NCBI RefSeq assembly: GCF_030913705.1
Contig: NZ_CP133190.1
Location: 496,001 to 560,000 of the forward strand
Direction of reading: 5' to 3'
Length of the DNA stretch: 64,000 nt
Source: Anaerocolumna sp. MB42-C2
GTDB taxonomy: Bacteria > Bacillota > Clostridia > Lachnospirales > Lachnospiraceae
How positions within the stretch are numbered: position 1 is the stretch's first letter; each line of letters opens with the position of its first letter. Positions 1 to 7,861 of this stretch are shown here, one piece after another. The notes below the pieces were generated by a model. It did no database searches, was not told the origin of the DNA, and worked only from the letters and a program-made list of their open reading frames with translations. The translations under genes and the position numbers were made by a program.

Positions 1-323
1 GCCCTGGAACACTGCCATACAATAGCCGGTGTAATGGGAAGTCCGGTATTTTTATCCCAGGCAATGGAAGTTTCCCTCTGATTGCTGATACCGACACAGG
101 TTATGTCATTTTTATCAATGGAAGCTTTTTCAACCACCATAGGTATGAGTTTTATGACATTTTCAAAAATTTCATTACCATCATGGGAAACCCAGCCTTT
201 ATCATTTACCATTTGCTTATGGGGAAGATCACATCTTGCAACCAGAAAGCCCTCGCTGTTAAATAACAGAGCTTTTGTGCCCTGGGTACTTTGATCAATT
301 CCTAATACATATTTTTCAGACAT
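1..323 (-). CDS. FGGY-family carbohydrate kinase, N-terminal part (runs off the window)
   Basis: Only the first 107 residues are present; the gene continues beyond position 1. The start ATG is at 323-321. The phosphate-binding motif GIDQSTQGTKALLF near residue 8 and the later motifs NQRETSIAWD and AIVWQC are those of the FGGY kinase N-terminal (FGGY_N) domain, shared by xylulokinase, glycerol kinase and apulose kinase. It overlaps the preceding transketolase subunit by 8 bases, so the two are probably translationally coupled. It is the last visible gene of a sugar operon and presumably phosphorylates the ketose made by the isomerase-like protein. The substrate cannot be told from this fragment. 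Confidence 0.9.
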   Translation of the reverse strand, partial: MSEKYVLGIDQSTQGTKALLFNSEGFLVARCDLPHKQMVNDKGWVSHDGNEIFENVIKLIPMVVEKASIDKNDITCVGISNQRETSIAWDKNTGLPITPAIVWQCSR

Positions 324-1254
324 TTCTCATCAGCTCCAACCCTATTTTAGCAATATTTTCTGCATTTAAACCATAATGGTTAAATATCTCTTTAGAATTA
401 CCGGTTACAACCGGAGCATCAGGTAATGACATATTGATGACTTTTTTCGGACATTCGCTGCTTACAATCTGACTTACCATTGCACCAAGACCGCCGATAA
501 AGGTATGCTCCTCTACTGTAATAATTGCTTTTGTTTCTTTTGCTGCTTTTATAACGGCATATCTATCGATAGGCTTTACGCAATACATGTCTATAACTCT
601 TGCGTGTATTCCTTTCTTTTCTAAAATGTCAGCCGCATCTTTTGCAGGTTTTACCATTTCCCCGCAAGCAATAATTGTAATATCATTACCTGATTTAACT
701 TCTGCAGCCTGATCCATAACAAACGGTGTATTAGATTCTTCATAAACATCTTCCACCGGATTTCTTCCTACCCTTAAGTATGCTGGTTTTTCATCCTTAA
801 GCAAAGCTTCTACCAGATATCTGGTCTGAAATCTATCGCTGGGAATATACACACGCATACCCGGAATGGACGCCATAGTAGCAATATCCTGGGCGGAATG
901 ATGAGTCATACCCAAAGCACCATAACTTACACCACCGCTGATTCCTATCAGGGTAACGTTAGTACCCGAATAAGCCACATCAACTTTAGCCTGTTCCATA
1001 CTTCTGGTAGATAAAAAGCAGGCAGGAGAAGCTGCAAATGCTTTTTTTCCACATTTGGCCAGGCCGGCAGCTATACTTACAAGGCTTTGTTCTGCAATTC
1101 CTACTTCCACAAATTGGTCCGGATGAGCAGCAGCAAAACCTGTCATAGAGGCAGAACCCCTGGAATCGCTGCATAAAACAACGATATCTTTATCTTCATT
1201 TGCTCTTTCTAATAGAACATCACATATAACCTGACGATTTGGAATATTATTCAT
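316..1254 (-). CDS. Transketolase, C-terminal subunit (split form)
   Basis: A 312-residue protein holding the pyrimidine-binding and C-terminal transketolase domains; the other half is the next gene upstream. Together the two subunits would form a thiamine-diphosphate enzyme moving a two-carbon ketol unit between sugars. The start chosen is the ATG at 1254, because AGGAGGAAAG lies just before it (1261-1270); an ORF extension to 1311 runs inside the upstream gene. It overlaps that gene by 8 bases. Split transketolases occur in general pentose metabolism and also as dedicated apulose-4-phosphate transketolases. The flanking isomerase and kinase make a dedicated sugar-pathway role likely, though this is inferred from context. 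Confidence 0.9.
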   Translation of the reverse strand: MNNIPNRQVICDVLLERANEDKDIVVLCSDSRGSASMTGFAAAHPDQFVEVGIAEQSLVSIAAGLAKCGKKAFAASPACFLSTRSMEQAKVDVAYSGTNVTLIGISGGVSYGALGMTHHSAQDIATMASIPGMRVYIPSDRFQTRYLVEALLKDEKPAYLRVGRNPVEDVYEESNTPFVMDQAAEVKSGNDITIIACGEMVKPAKDAADILEKKGIHARVIDMYCVKPIDRYAVIKAAKETKAIITVEEHTFIGGLGAMVSQIVSSECPKKVINMSLPDAPVVTGNSKEIFNHYGLNAENIAKIGLELMRNV

Positions 1255-2071
1255 AGGATGCTTTCCTCCTTGCTTCCAATTCAATAACTGCCTTTTGATA
1301 CTCTTCTTCACTTGGTACTTTATGATGCCATGGTGCTGAATTTTCTATGAATGATACTCCATAACCTTTAATCGTATCTGCAATTATAACAGTTGGCTTA
1401 CCCTTAGCAGATTTTGCTTCTTCAAAGGTTTTATCTAATGCTATTATGTCGTTTCCGACAGCATGAATTACATTCCATCCAAAACTTGCCCATCTATCAT
1501 CCTGTGAGTCCTGGGACATAACTTCTTCCGTACTGCCGGAAATCTGCAATCTGTTTCTATCCACCACCGCACATAAATTGTCTAAATGATAATGGCCGCC
1601 TGCCATAGCCCCTTCCCATACGGAGCCCTCTGCCAATTCACCGTCTCCCATAACCGTATAAACACGGTAAGAAGCTTTGCTCATTTTTCCTGCCAAGGCC
1701 ATACCAACGGAAACGGATAACCCATGGCCCAGAGAACCGGAATTCATCTCGATACCGTTTATTTTATTATTCGGATGTCCTATATATTTTGATTGATACC
1801 GAGAATAAGTGAGGAGATCTTCTTTCGGGAAAAATCCTCTATCCGCCAAAACAGCATACAGCGCTTCCACGGAATGCCCTTTACTTAAAATGAATCGGTC
1901 ACGCTTTGGGTCATTTACCAGTTCTGGGGATATGTTCATCTGTTTATAATAAAGTGTTACTAAAATATCAAGAACACTGAAATCTCCTCCGATATGTCCG
2001 CATTTACCGCGGTATATCATATCCAGAATATCTTTTCGGAGTTCATATGCTTTTGCAGTTAAATTTTCCAT
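1247..2071 (-). CDS. Transketolase, N-terminal (thiamine diphosphate-binding) subunit
   Basis: A 274-residue protein matching the first half of transketolase. The early motif GKCGHIGGDFSVLDIL and the cofactor motif GDGELAEGSVWEG around residue 140, followed by AVVDRNRLQISG, mark the thiamine pyrophosphate/Mg binding site. A ribosome binding site (AGGAGG, reverse of 2074-2079) precedes the ATG. It sits 9 bases after the isomerase-like gene and overlaps the C-terminal subunit by 8 bases, so it is clearly an operon member. The pair is expected to act in the cytoplasm on a sugar phosphate supplied by the neighbouring FGGY kinase. Confidence 0.92.
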   Translation of the reverse strand: MENLTAKAYELRKDILDMIYRGKCGHIGGDFSVLDILVTLYYKQMNISPELVNDPKRDRFILSKGHSVEALYAVLADRGFFPKEDLLTYSRYQSKYIGHPNNKINGIEMNSGSLGHGLSVSVGMALAGKMSKASYRVYTVMGDGELAEGSVWEGAMAGGHYHLDNLCAVVDRNRLQISGSTEEVMSQDSQDDRWASFGWNVIHAVGNDIIALDKTFEEAKSAKGKPTVIIADTIKGYGVSFIENSAPWHHKVPSEEEYQKAVIELEARRKASYE

Positions 2072-2080
2072 AAGTTCCTC

Positions 2081-3484
2081 CTAATTTTCTCCGCGAAGAT
2101 AAGCTTTTACCTCTTCTTCAATGGGATCGTAAAGGTCCGGTTTCACTTTGATATACTTACATGCTTCATATAAAACAGGTACTACATCTTTATGAATACC
2201 GACACAGTGATGGATATACGGTCCTTCAACAATTTTTGCTTCCAGTCTCTTCAGGTTTTCTACTTCTACCCATACAAAAGTACCTTTTGTATGAGGTCCG
2301 TCCACACCTTTGGCACGGCCTAACAATAAGGAATATTCTCCGTTGTCTCCATCAAATCTGCAAAGTGTCATATTTCCCTGCTTTGCTTCTGCTTCCACTG
2401 CTCCCGGATGTTCAAAAGCAAGAGGATAACCGATGGTAGGTTTTTCTTTCGCAACAGAGATAGGCCATGGTCCGCAGTGCTGAAGCAATTCTCCATTTTC
2501 ATTATCCGGATGGCGTACGGTCCAATCCGCAAAGAAAGATCTGGTATCATCTAAAGCAGCAGCTTCTACCATTAATGCGGTTATGGCACCGTGTATATCT
2601 GTCTCACAGACTACCGGAATTCCCTCTTCATTTAATAAAGAGTTAGCCGCACAGGGCATGATTCCAATCTCACCCTGTAGAGCGTTCCAGCATTGGATTG
2701 CAATTGCATTACATCCGTAATGTTCAGCCAGTTGTTTCATTGCAACTTTAAGCGCTGCCACATTTAGAAGCTCATTTTCCTTGATTTTTACGTTCATATT
2801 CTCTTTAAGATAAGCAATTACTTTGGCTACTTCACTGCCCTCTGCTTTAACCTTCTTTACTTTCTGTGTTAATTCAGGCATGGGGATAGGGGAAAGCTGT
2901 ATATTAAATTTTTCCAGCAATTCTCCTTCATTGCACATAGTTGACCAGAAATCAAACGGCCTGGGTGCAATTTGAAGAATTCTGGTATGTTTAAATACCT
3001 TAACAACGTTACATACTGCTAAAAAGTCATAAATTCCTCTGGTAAACTCACTGTCTTCGAGACGGCAGTTATTCATATATGTAAACGGTACCTGAAATCT
3101 TCTTAATACCTTACCGGTAGCAAATAATCCACATTGGCTGTCACGTAAACGAATACCATTTTCATCCGGCCTTTCATCTCTTGGTCCCCAAATCAGAACC
3201 GGAAGATTCATCATTCTGGCTAATCTGGCCAGAACATATTCCGTGCCAAAGTTACAATGGGGAAAGAATAACCCATCTACCTTTTCTTTCGTAAACTTTT
3301 CATAAACCTTTTGCATATCCTCATCGTTATATAATAAGCCTTCTTCATTAATATCTGTTATATCAACAAACTCTACACCAAGTTCCTCTAATTTCTTTCG
3401 TGTTAGATTTGCGTATTTTACTGCATCCGGTGCACTGAAAATGCTTCTTCTGGTTGGTGCAAACCCTAGTTTTACTTTTTTCAT
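2081..3484 (-). CDS. L-fucose/L-arabinose isomerase-family protein
   Basis: A 467-residue protein of the fucose-isomerase-like family (COG2407 type). Features seen are an N-terminal Rossmann-like half, the central stretch WGPRDERPDENG, and a C-terminal half with CWNALQGEIGIMPC and VCETDIHGAITALM, where the conserved acidic and histidine residues of the metal site are expected. The start at 3484 is preferred because GGAGAGCAGG (3485-3494) is directly upstream; the ORF itself opens at 3505. It is the first gene of the operon with the split transketolase and FGGY kinase. It likely converts an aldose to the ketose used by the kinase. The substrate is unknown. Confidence 0.82.
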   Translation of the reverse strand: MKKVKLGFAPTRRSIFSAPDAVKYANLTRKKLEELGVEFVDITDINEEGLLYNDEDMQKVYEKFTKEKVDGLFFPHCNFGTEYVLARLARMMNLPVLIWGPRDERPDENGIRLRDSQCGLFATGKVLRRFQVPFTYMNNCRLEDSEFTRGIYDFLAVCNVVKVFKHTRILQIAPRPFDFWSTMCNEGELLEKFNIQLSPIPMPELTQKVKKVKAEGSEVAKVIAYLKENMNVKIKENELLNVAALKVAMKQLAEHYGCNAIAIQCWNALQGEIGIMPCAANSLLNEEGIPVVCETDIHGAITALMVEAAALDDTRSFFADWTVRHPDNENGELLQHCGPWPISVAKEKPTIGYPLAFEHPGAVEAEAKQGNMTLCRFDGDNGEYSLLLGRAKGVDGPHTKGTFVWVEVENLKRLEAKIVEGPYIHHCVGIHKDVVPVLYEACKYIKVKPDLYDPIEEEVKAYLRGEN

Positions 3485-3570
3485 CCTGCTCTCCAATCTG
3501 TTCACTAATAGGAACGAAATAAATTTGGTATTTACTTTACTACTTAATTTATTACTGAATTTATAATTTA

Positions 3571-3599
3571 ATTATATTTAACATTTATTAAATTGTCAA
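3571..3599 (-). promoter_or_regulatory. Sigma-A promoter of the sugar operon, with candidate LacI operators
   Basis: On the minus strand TTGACA (3599-3594) and TATAAT (3576-3571) are separated by exactly 17 bases, a consensus vegetative promoter about 90 bases before the isomerase gene. The spacer contains TTTAATAAAT (3592-3583), which recurs 54 bases upstream at 3646-3637 inside the palindrome AATAAATTTATT (3632-3643). These are plausible binding sites for the divergent LacI-type regulator, but the region is very AT-rich and the match could be fortuitous. Confidence 0.7.
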
Positions 3600-3658
3600 T
3601 CTAATTAACTTAATTATTTGTTGAATTATTAAATAAATTTATTAAACTTAAATTTTCA

Positions 3659-3687
3659 TTGACGTAGACAAGATTTTACTGTACTCT
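3659..3687 (+). promoter_or_regulatory. Probable promoter of the lacI-type gene
   Basis: TTGACG (3659-3664) and TACTCT (3682-3687) are 17 bases apart and lie about 75 bases upstream of the regulator start. The -35 is good and the -10 is weak. Confidence 0.45.
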
Positions 3688-3766
3688 ATTTTATGTAACA
3701 GGAAATTGCATCCTATTACATAATTAAATTACATATTACGAATAGGTATGTGAATGGAGGTTTTTT

Positions 3767-4780
3767 ATGCCAATCTCTGCAAAAGAACTTGCTGAAATTT
3801 TAAATTTATCACCTGCAACGGTTTCCATGGTATTAAATAACAAACCGGGAATAAGTGAAAAGACCAGAAAAATAGTATTGGATACTGCTGCTGAACATGG
3901 GTACCAATCTTCAAAGAAACAGCTTCAAAAAAATACTAACAGAACCATTCAATTTGTTATATATAAAAAATATGGTACAGTAGTTACAGATACGCCTTTT
4001 TTTTCACAGGTAACAGAAGGTATTAATTATCAATGTTCCGGAAATGGTTATCATCTGCAGATAACATATTTATATGATAATCAGGATAAAAACAAACAAA
4101 TTGAGGGATTAAAGAAATCTAACTGTGACGGAATTTTACTTTTGGGAACAGAAATGACGGTAGATGATTTAAACCTATTTCAAAGTTTAAAAATCCCATA
4201 TGTGATTGTAGATAGTTATTTTGATGATATCAATTGTGATTCAGTGTTAATTAATAATGTTCAGGGAGCTTATCTGGCTACGGAATATCTGGTTGCAAAG
4301 GGCCATAGAGAGATTGGTTACTTAAGGTCCAATACCCGGATAAGCAACTTTACCGAACGCGAAGACGGTTATTATAAATCTCTGCGCCATAATAATATTC
4401 CAACCAGTCACCCTTATGTAGTAAATATCACACCCACAACAGAACAGGCATATATCGATTTTATAGAATATTTAAACGTGGGTCCTGCATTCCCTTCAGC
4501 ATATTTCGCAGACAATGATATCATTGCCGCAGCAGCTATCAGAGCATTTAAGGAATTTAATATAAAAGTTCCTGAACAGATCTCTATTATAGGTTTTGAT
4601 GATATGCCAATATGTCAATTTACCGATCCCACTTTAACTACCATGTATGTTCCAAAACAAAGACTGGGTGCTCTTGCAGTTGACCGGTTATTAAACCGAA
4701 TAGAAGAATCTAATACAGATAATATAAAGATAGAATTAGCAGTTCAGCTGATTGAACGAAATAGTGTAAAAGTAATATAA
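3767..4780 (+). CDS. LacI-family transcriptional regulator
   Basis: A 337-residue protein with the LacI helix-turn-helix at residues 3-50 (SAKELAEILNLSPATVSMVL, then GISEKTR) followed by a periplasmic-binding-protein-like sugar-sensing domain to the C terminus (DSVLINNVQGAYLATEYL, IIGFDDMPICQFTDP). GGAGG at 3756-3760 sets the start. It is transcribed divergently from the isomerase/transketolase/kinase operon across 280 bases, the usual arrangement for a local repressor relieved by the pathway sugar. The ligand is not known. Confidence 0.93.
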   Translation: MPISAKELAEILNLSPATVSMVLNNKPGISEKTRKIVLDTAAEHGYQSSKKQLQKNTNRTIQFVIYKKYGTVVTDTPFFSQVTEGINYQCSGNGYHLQITYLYDNQDKNKQIEGLKKSNCDGILLLGTEMTVDDLNLFQSLKIPYVIVDSYFDDINCDSVLINNVQGAYLATEYLVAKGHREIGYLRSNTRISNFTEREDGYYKSLRHNNIPTSHPYVVNITPTTEQAYIDFIEYLNVGPAFPSAYFADNDIIAAAAIRAFKEFNIKVPEQISIIGFDDMPICQFTDPTLTTMYVPKQRLGALAVDRLLNRIEESNTDNIKIELAVQLIERNSVKVI

Positions 4781-4813
4781 CTCTTAATCTTATCAGATTA
4801 CATTATATAATAA

Positions 4814-4875
4814 AACTGGGCTTGGCAAAATCAGACATCAATATAACTGATTCTTTCTTTTGCTTAAGCCCAGTT
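4814..4875. terminator. Bidirectional terminator between convergent genes
   Basis: AACTGGGCTTGGCAAAA is mirrored by TTTTGC(TT)AAGCCCAGTT about 28 bases later, with T-rich sequence on the plus side (TTATTTTTTTATTTTTT) and A-rich sequence on the other. It lies between the stops of the LacI gene and the convergent iron-sulfur gene and can serve both. Confidence 0.75.
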
Positions 4876-4884
4876 CTTATTTTT

Positions 4885-6153
4885 TTATTTTTTAGCCATT
4901 GTAATTAGCCTTTCTAAATATATGGATTTCATCTGCTTACTGGCCATAGCCTGCTTTAACGGCGGCATTTTTAATATTGCTGACAAAACTGCTGCCATAG
5001 CTCTGTGACTTCCAAAGGCCTGATTATCAAAAATCAGATTCTGCAGGGTTCCTTTTTCTATTGCCATAAGTACGGTTCTATGAACGGAATTTACCGGGGT
5101 TATAATTTTCTGGTTTCTTCTTTGAAGCATAATACTGTTCTTACTGCAATTTCTTACACAAACTCCACATCCCAGACAGATATCCTCATTAATTTTCATA
5201 AACTGTGTTCCTTTTTCATCTGTAACTTTCTCAATTGCACCGATCGGACAGACTTTCGCACATTTACCGCAATTAATACAGGTATTATCATTAATTTTAG
5301 GAATAAAACTAGTGGTCTGTACCGGATGCAGCATACCAAATTTCTTAGCAGCTATCATTGCCTCACAGCAACATCCGCAGCAATTACAGATAAATGTTAC
5401 ATCTTCCCTGACATTTTCACCGCACTGAACCAGATTATGTTCATAAGCTTTATGAAGAAGTTCGATACCCTCTGATGCATCAACTCTTCTGGCATAATTA
5501 TATTTAATCAGGGAAGCCGCAGCATTTCCAAATGTCATACAGATATCCATGGGGGCATCGCAGGCACGTCCCACATGATGCATTTTATGGCGGCAGTAGC
5601 AAGTACTGATTCCAATATGTGATGCACTTTTAATGATATGGCTTGCCCTCTCAAAATCCAGAATCTGTACTTCATTTTCATTAGTAAGCACTCCCTCCTG
5701 AACAAAAACTCTGCCAAGTCTGGTTTCCGTACTTAAAAATAATTCCTTAACAAAATCTTCTTCCACATTCAGATATTGATAAAACAATTCTCCCAGCAAC
5801 TTCTGATCAATATCATCACGAGTTCTCATCATAGAAAACTCAAAAAAACCCGCCATAGGAGGCGGCAGCATAAATTGTTCCGTGCCATGATTATCCATAT
5901 CCAGAAGTAACGCCCTGCTTGCAAGCTGCTGTAAGAGCTTTCTGGTACTTACTTCATCCATCTTCCAAGCCTTAGCTGCTGTTTTGACAGTAAATGGCCT
6001 GATAGGAAGCTGAGCCACGTAAGCCGCTTCTTTCTCGCTAAAAAGTATACTTAAAATCTTATAAAGTGTTTTAGAAGGCGGCGCACCTTGCGGAAATTTA
6101 TTGATTCTTTCTTCTAAGCTTTTATAAGCTGATTTACCTACTATATGGGACAT
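4885..6153 (-). CDS. 4Fe-4S dicluster protein with N-terminal winged-helix-like region
   Basis: A 422-residue soluble protein. The N-terminal third (TVKTAAKAWKMDEVSTRKLL, LASRALL) looks like a winged helix. The middle has CYCRHKMHHVGRACD and, further on, the cysteine cluster CNCCGCCCEAM. The C-terminal part has two ferredoxin-type sites, CINCGKCAKVCP and CLGCGVCVRNCS, around residues 290-345, each expected to hold a [4Fe-4S] cluster. This architecture is widespread in anaerobes but I know of no assigned reaction; an electron-transfer role is inferred. The start at 6153 follows GGTGG; an upstream ATG at 6171 lacks a clear ribosome binding site. Confidence 0.75.
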   Translation of the reverse strand: MSHIVGKSAYKSLEERINKFPQGAPPSKTLYKILSILFSEKEAAYVAQLPIRPFTVKTAAKAWKMDEVSTRKLLQQLASRALLLDMDNHGTEQFMLPPPMAGFFEFSMMRTRDDIDQKLLGELFYQYLNVEEDFVKELFLSTETRLGRVFVQEGVLTNENEVQILDFERASHIIKSASHIGISTCYCRHKMHHVGRACDAPMDICMTFGNAAASLIKYNYARRVDASEGIELLHKAYEHNLVQCGENVREDVTFICNCCGCCCEAMIAAKKFGMLHPVQTTSFIPKINDNTCINCGKCAKVCPIGAIEKVTDEKGTQFMKINEDICLGCGVCVRNCSKNSIMLQRRNQKIITPVNSVHRTVLMAIEKGTLQNLIFDNQAFGSHRAMAAVLSAILKMPPLKQAMASKQMKSIYLERLITMAKK

Positions 6154-6250
6154 TTTTCCACCACCAGTCATTTTTATTAGAATATATCACATAAAAATTT
6201 TTTAGTAAAGTAACTTTACATAAAATTCGTTACGATAAATTGTACATTTA

Positions 6251-6298
6251 TTACTGTTCACGATGCTGCTGCTTTTTGCAGGGTGAGTGTACAGTAAC
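6251..6298 (-). repeat. Palindromic intergenic repeat, family 1, copy 1
   Basis: The arms TTACTGT...ACAGTAA enclose an inner CTGC-AAAAA-GCAG hairpin. Read on the minus strand it matches the element at 21544-21591 almost base for base, including CCTGCAAAAAGCAGCAG. It sits in the 332-base gap between the iron-sulfur gene and metY, which otherwise holds only AT-rich sequence and the hairpin at 6404. Confidence 0.7.
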
Positions 6299-6403
6299 GT
6301 ACCTTCTTATACTGATTTCACAAATAACTGCATACTTCTGTATTTTTATAATATAAATTAGATGCTAAATCAGAAACGATTTTTAACTTGAAACTAAATA
6401 CAT

Positions 6404-6466
6404 GAAAAAGGATTTTAAATCAAGTCTTAAATTCACTAAATTTAAAACGTAATATAAAATCCTTTA
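6404..6466 (-). terminator. Possible terminator after metY
   Basis: AAAGGATTTTA and TAAAATCCTTT form an 11-bp stem with a long AT-rich loop, 20-80 bases downstream of the metY stop on the minus strand. The loop is long, so this is a tentative call. Confidence 0.4.
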
Positions 6467-6485
6467 TATAAATTTAATAATATAT

Positions 6486-7760
6486 TTATATTAGCTCTAA
6501 TGCCTGTTCTATATCTGAAATAATATCATCTACATATTCAATCCCAATGGACATACGAATTAAATCAGGCGCAACTCCGGCGCTTACCAGTTGTTCATCC
6601 GTTAATTGTCTGTGGGTAGTACTCGCAGGGTGAAGAACGCTTGTCCTCGCGTCGGCAACATGAACAACGATAGCTGCTAATTTTAAATGATCCATTAATT
6701 TAACGGCGGCTTCTCTTCCACCCTTAACTCCGAAAGATATAACGCCGCAGGTACCATTAGGCATATATTTCTGAGCCAGGTTATAATACTTGCTGCTTTT
6801 CAGCCCCGGATAGTTCACCCAGGCAATTTTATCATTTTCCTCCAGCCATTTGGCTACCGTTAAGGCATTACTGCAATGACGCTCCATTCTTAAATGTAAG
6901 GTTTCCAGACCAAGGTTTAATAAAAATGCGCTGTTAGGTGACGGGGAGGAACCAAGATCCCTCATTAACTGCACTCTGGCTTTAACAATGTAGGCACTTT
7001 TCCCGCAGGCTTTCGTATAAATCATTCCGTGGTAGGATTCATCCGGTGTTGACAACCCTGGAAATTTACCGTTATCCCAGTTAAAATTACCGCTGTCAAC
7101 AATTACTCCGCCTAATACTACCGCATGTCCATCCATATATTTTGAAGTAGAATGTACTACAATATCCGCGCCAAATTCAAAAGGCCGGCAATTAATCGGC
7201 GTCGCAAACGTATTATCAATAATTAAAGGTATTCCGTTCTTATGTGCAACGGTTGCAAACTTTTCAATATCCGTTACGACTAAAGCCGGATTTGCAAGAG
7301 TTTCTGCAAAAATCAGCTTAGTATTTTCTCTAATTGCTTTCTGTAATTCTTCTTCGGTAGCTTCCGGATCTACAAAAGTTACTTCTACTCCAAGCTTTTT
7401 TAATGTAACAGCAAATAAATTCGTAGTACCTCCATAGATAGCAGCAGATGATATCATATGGTCGCCGGAACCGCAGATGTTTAATATGGCGATTAAACTG
7501 GCAGCCTGTCCGGAAGAAGTACACATGGCACCAACCCCTCCCTCTAATGCTGCTATTTTCTTCTCTACACAATCAACTGTAGGATTTGCTAATCTGGTAT
7601 AGAAAAATCCCTCTTCTTCCAGATCAAATAGTTTTCCTACATGTTCACTGGAATCATATTTGTAAGTTGTGCTTTGATAAATCGGCAGTACTCTGGATTC
7701 GCCGTTCTTAGGTGTATAACCCTCCTGAATACATTTGGTATTAATGTGATAATTCTTCAT
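6486..7760 (-). CDS. metY: O-acetylhomoserine aminocarboxypropyltransferase (sulfhydrylase)
   Basis: A 424-residue PLP enzyme of the Cys/Met metabolism family. It would join O-acetylhomoserine with sulfide (or methanethiol) to give homocysteine (or methionine). The cofactor lysine is in HSTSKYMDGH (about residue 207); YTRLANPTV, TSSGQAASL and IDNTFATP are family signatures. The length and the roughly 60-residue insertion after the lysine motif favour MetY over cystathionine gamma-lyase or MetB. AAAGAAAGG precedes the ATG. It stands alone; only a 100-base leader separates it from the upstream peptidase gene, and I saw no SAM riboswitch there. Confidence 0.9.
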   Translation of the reverse strand: MKNYHINTKCIQEGYTPKNGESRVLPIYQSTTYKYDSSEHVGKLFDLEEEGFFYTRLANPTVDCVEKKIAALEGGVGAMCTSSGQAASLIAILNICGSGDHMISSAAIYGGTTNLFAVTLKKLGVEVTFVDPEATEEELQKAIRENTKLIFAETLANPALVVTDIEKFATVAHKNGIPLIIDNTFATPINCRPFEFGADIVVHSTSKYMDGHAVVLGGVIVDSGNFNWDNGKFPGLSTPDESYHGMIYTKACGKSAYIVKARVQLMRDLGSSPSPNSAFLLNLGLETLHLRMERHCSNALTVAKWLEENDKIAWVNYPGLKSSKYYNLAQKYMPNGTCGVISFGVKGGREAAVKLMDHLKLAAIVVHVADARTSVLHPASTTHRQLTDEQLVSAGVAPDLIRMSIGIEYVDDIISDIEQALELI

Positions 7761-7861
7761 TTTTTTGCCTTTCTTTCGTTCGTTATTTGTATGGAATGTA
7801 TTGTTGCCCTGGTTAGAGGCAGTAACACTTCTGCCCGCAGATAGTTATGCAAAGGGATCTT

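Noticed and set aside
7761..7861. SAM-I riboswitch or T-box before metY
   Set aside because: The gap is only 100 bases and the conserved core sequences of SAM-I or T-box were not found.
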